A stretch of 64,000 nt of DNA from Sphingopyxis sp. LK2115 (GTDB lineage Bacteria > Pseudomonadota > Alphaproteobacteria > Sphingomonadales > Sphingomonadaceae): positions 1-64,000 of the forward strand of contig NZ_JABWGQ010000040.1 of the NCBI RefSeq assembly GCF_014595975.1, written 5' to 3'. The notes under the pieces are model-generated. The model worked only from the letters and a program-made list of their open reading frames with translations, was not told the DNA's origin and ran no database searches. This document shows positions 61,332 to 64,000 of the stretch, piece by piece; position 1 is the first letter of the stretch; each line of letters opens with the position of its first letter. A program made the position numbers and the translations under genes.

Positions 61332-61610
61332 TCAACGGAAATTGTCGGCGTAGGCCTGGATCTTCAGCTTGCGCGCGGGCGTCGGCATCACCTCGGCCTC
61401 GATCCCATATTTTTCGGCGTAGGCGACCGCGTCTTCGCGGCTCTTAAAGCTCAGCCGCAGCTGGCGCTGCGTGTCGCCGCTGCCCGCCCAGCCCATCAGC
61501 GGGTCAGCCTTGCGCGCCTCGGCGGGGGCAAACTCCAGCATCCAGCGATCGGTGCCCGCACGCCCCGACTGCATCGCATTTTTGGGCTTCTGGTAGATTC
61601 GCGCTTTCAT
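61332..61610 (-). CDS. NDUFS4-like ETC complex I subunit
   Basis: 92 residues: MKARIYQKPKNAMQSGRAGTDRWMLEFAPAEARKADPLMGWAGSGDTQRQLRLSFKSREDAVAYAEKYGIEAEV, the conserved NDUFS4 (ETC complex I) domain. It is an accessory subunit of NADH dehydrogenase in alphaproteobacteria and mitochondria. It lies next to hrpB, not in the nuo operon. Confidence 0.93.
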   Translation of the reverse strand: MKARIYQKPKNAMQSGRAGTDRWMLEFAPAEARKADPLMGWAGSGDTQRQLRLSFKSREDAVAYAEKYGIEAEVMPTPARKLKIQAYADNFR

Positions 61611-61708
61611 GATCTCGTCCTCGGGTGGAGTCTTTGGCGCGCCTTAACGCCGCATAGGCCGCAGGAAAAGAGGAAAGCCCGTCACCTCCGCGAAGGCGGG
61701 CGCGGCGA

Positions 61709-64000
61709 TTATTGCGCATCGCGCCGCGCCTGCGCCGCCTTGGTCATCAGCGTCGGTCGCGCGTCGGCGGGGTCGTCGGGCCAGCTGTGCTTCGGATATC
61801 GGCCGCGCATCTCGCGCGCGACATCGTGCCAGCTGCCCGCCCAGAAAGAGGCGAGATCGCGTGTCGTCTGAATTGGCCGGTTAGCAGGCGAGGTCAGCGC
61901 GAGGATGAGCGGCACCGGCGGATCGCCGACGGTCGGATGGCGCGACTGGCCGAACATTTCCTGTACCCGCACGCTGACCGTCGGGCCGCCGTCGGCGCCA
62001 TAGTCGATCGGATGCCGACTGCCCGCCGGGGTTACATAGTCGGCAGGCGCGCATGTTTCGAGCCGCTGTCGCGTCGGCCAGTCGAGCAGAGTCATCAGCG
62101 CATCGGCGAGCCTGCGGTCGCCGATGTCGCGCAGCCCGCGGCAACCGGCAAGCAAGGGTTCGAGCCAGATTTCGAGCCTGTCGCGCAGCGCATCGGCCGA
62201 CAGCGCGTCCAGTCCCGCAAAGGACGCACGCTGGCGCAGCGCCTGCGCCGCCGGACCCCAGCCGATCAGCCCCAGCCCCTTGTCGCGCACCGCCGCCATG
62301 CGCACACCTATGTCGCTTTCCGCATGATCGTCGCGCGGCGCATGCCCGATCGTCAGCGTGATCGCGCCAAGCCGCCGCTCGCGGCGATGATCGACGCGGT
62401 CGCGCGCGCTGTCATAGCGGCTCGTTGAATGGGACAGGATGCGGTCCGCGAACAAGGTTTCGACCTCGGCCGCTTCGATCGGCGCCGCGGCAAGGATACG
62501 CACACCGGCGGCATGGCCCTGCGCGTCGGCAATGGCCAGCCATTCATGGTTGCTCAGCGGGTCGACCGGATCGATGCGAAAGGCGCGTCCGCCGACGCTC
62601 AGATAATCGCCACGCTGCCCGGCGCGCCGACGCGCGACGCGGTCGGGCCATGCGGTCGCGATCCAGCCACCGATCGAGCGCGGCGCGATTTCGCCTGCGT
62701 CCCCCGCCAGCCTCTCGGCAATAGCCGACAGCCGCCGTGCAAGGCGAAACGCCCCTTCGGACCGCCCGTCGCGCTGCCCGCGCCAGCGCGCCAGCCGCGC
62801 CTCGACATCGGCGCCGCGCCCGCCAAGGCCCGGTTCGGTAAGCAGCACCGCAAGGCGCCCCGCCAGCGCCCCCTCCCCCGCGCGCGCCGCGTCAAACAGC
62901 ATGTGCGCGAGCGGCACCGGCAGCGGGATCGCAGCGAGCGCCTTGCCATGCGCCGTGATCCGCCCGTCGTCGCCCAGCGCGCCGATCGCTTGCAGCCGCG
63001 TTTTCGCTTCGGCGACCGCCGCGGGCGACGGCGGATCGAGCCAACCCAGCTGGCGCGGGTCGATGATGCCCCAGCTCGCGCAGTCGAGCACGACGGGCAT
63101 CAGGTCGCTTTCATGGATTTCGGGCGGATCGAAGGGCGGCATCCCCGTGGTCGCCGCGGCTTCCCACAGACGATAGGCGACCCCCGGCCCCTGCCGCGCC
63201 GCGCGCCCCGCGCGCTGCGTCGCCGACGCCTGGCTTTCGCGTTCGGTAACGAGGCGCGATATACCCGCCGCCTTGTCGAAGCGCGGGCGGCGCGACAGGC
63301 CCGCGTCGATGACGATGCGCACGCCGTCGATCGTCAGGCTGGTTTCGGCGATGCTCGTCGCAAGGATCAGCTTGCGCCGCCCGTCGGGGTCGCGGACGAG
63401 CGCCCTGCGCTGGAGCGCGGGGTCGATCTGGCCGTGAAGGCGGTGGACGGCGAGCGGCAGGCGTGCCTCCTCCACCGCATTCGCCGCGCGCTCGATGTCG
63501 GCGGCGCCCGGCAGGAAGGCGAGCATGTCGCCGTCCGCCTCGTCCGCCATCGCCTGCCGCACCGCGGCGAGCACCGACAACTCCAGCCGATCCTCGACGC
63601 GGCGGCCGATGTGGCGGAGTTCGAGCGGGAAAATCTTGCCCTCGCTCCTGATCACCGGCGCGTCGCCGAGCAGCGCGGCGAAACGCGCGCCGTCGAGCGT
63701 CGCCGACATGGCGACCAGACGCAGATCGTCGCGCAGCCCCTGTTGCGCGTCGATCGCCAATGCCAGCGCAAAATCGCCGTCGAGGCTGCGTTCGTGCACC
63801 TCGTCGAACAGCACGGCCGACACGCCCGACAGTTCGGGGTCGGCAAGGATGCGGTTGCGGAACAGCCCCGGCGTCATCACCAGCAGGCGCGTCGCCGCCG
63901 ACTGCTTGCTGTCGAGCCGCGTCGCATAACCGACCGTGCCGCCCACCGCCTCGCCCATCTCCTCGGACATGCGTTCGGCCGCGCCGCGCGCCGCAAGTCG
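61709..64000 (-). CDS. hrpB: ATP-dependent helicase HrpB (5' end outside the window)
   Basis: The frame stays open to the window edge, so the N-terminal part (Walker A) is missing; 764 codons are present. Seen here: motif II LFDEVHERSLDG (DEVH), motif III MSATLDG, motif V/VI region ATSIAETSLTIDGVRIVIDAGLSRR and QRAGRAARQGPGVAYRLW, then the HA2 and HrpB C-terminal domain ending in YPKHSWPDDPADA. HrpB is a DEAH-type helicase of unclear cellular role. Confidence 0.95.
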   Translation of the reverse strand, partial: RLAARGAAERMSEEMGEAVGGTVGYATRLDSKQSAATRLLVMTPGLFRNRILADPELSGVSAVLFDEVHERSLDGDFALALAIDAQQGLRDDLRLVAMSATLDGARFAALLGDAPVIRSEGKIFPLELRHIGRRVEDRLELSVLAAVRQAMADEADGDMLAFLPGAADIERAANAVEEARLPLAVHRLHGQIDPALQRRALVRDPDGRRKLILATSIAETSLTIDGVRIVIDAGLSRRPRFDKAAGISRLVTERESQASATQRAGRAARQGPGVAYRLWEAAATTGMPPFDPPEIHESDLMPVVLDCASWGIIDPRQLGWLDPPSPAAVAEAKTRLQAIGALGDDGRITAHGKALAAIPLPVPLAHMLFDAARAGEGALAGRLAVLLTEPGLGGRGADVEARLARWRGQRDGRSEGAFRLARRLSAIAERLAGDAGEIAPRSIGGWIATAWPDRVARRRAGQRGDYLSVGGRAFRIDPVDPLSNHEWLAIADAQGHAAGVRILAAAPIEAAEVETLFADRILSHSTSRYDSARDRVDHRRERRLGAITLTIGHAPRDDHAESDIGVRMAAVRDKGLGLIGWGPAAQALRQRASFAGLDALSADALRDRLEIWLEPLLAGCRGLRDIGDRRLADALMTLLDWPTRQRLETCAPADYVTPAGSRHPIDYGADGGPTVSVRVQEMFGQSRHPTVGDPPVPLILALTSPANRPIQTTRDLASFWAGSWHDVAREMRGRYPKHSWPDDPADARPTLMTKAAQARRDAQ

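Overview
The window looks like ordinary chromosome from a GC-rich alphaproteobacterium of the order Sphingomonadales; I would guess Sphingopyxis or a close relative. The evidence is the cell-cycle regulator CtrA with GANTC (CcrM-type) sites in its promoter, the eno-ftsB-pdhA-pdhB string with a lipoyl domain fused to PdhB, the bamD-recN-ligA string, cysE next to a DUF2794 gene, an NDUFS4-like complex I subunit, and hairpin repeats of the 'cgaaggcggggg' type. The genus is inferred from gene content, not from a marker search.

Layout. 1-3 kb: a TonB-dependent siderophore-type receptor, a 600-base gap and tRNA-Arg(ACG). 3-9 kb (minus): ppdK, glyS and glyQ. 9-16 kb (mostly plus): two tandem TraB/GumN proteins, then rplY-pth and ychF, separated by an SDR oxidoreductase and a CAP-domain protein. 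16-18.4 kb: rpsM-rpsK-rpoA-rplQ. 18.7-24 kb: ctrA, a LysR regulator divergent from pirin and azoreductase genes, and ald divergent from an Lrp-type regulator. 24-32 kb: a soluble chemoreceptor, an SDR, prmA, phenylalanine hydroxylase, and a TonB receptor/PepSY/DUF2946 metal-uptake cluster. 32-38.5 kb (minus): ligA, GNAT, recN, bamD and a cyclophilin. 38.6-44 kb (minus): pnp, rpsO, truB, small genes and tdk. 44-53 kb: an AbgT transporter, an Rrf2 remnant, a wax ester synthase, a phosphate-type porin with a Pho-box-like array, an SDR, a membrane protein and a LysR/SnoaL pair. 53-59 kb (minus): DUF2794, cysE, a squalene-synthase-like protein, pdhB, pdhA, ftsB and eno. 59-61 kb (plus): four small membrane and Lys/Ala-rich genes arranged like yqjD-yqjE-yqjK, then DUF4170. 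61.3-64 kb (minus): an NDUFS4-like protein and hrpB, which runs off the window.

Most genes are housekeeping: translation (glyQS, S13, S11, L17, L25, S15, pth, prmA, truB), transcription, RNA decay, DNA repair and central carbon metabolism. There is no prophage, CRISPR array, insertion sequence or obvious defence system, and I do not see a clear undescribed multi-gene system. The more interesting signals are: (1) a dispersed hairpin repeat that lies between genes and is also translated in frame inside glyS and pdhB; (2) cell-cycle-type sites (CtrA box, GANTC pairs) before ctrA and ftsB; (3) a triple 11-bp Pho-box-like array before the porin; (4) the yqjDEK-like membrane operon; (5) an Arg/Gly/Asp-rich tail on PNPase.
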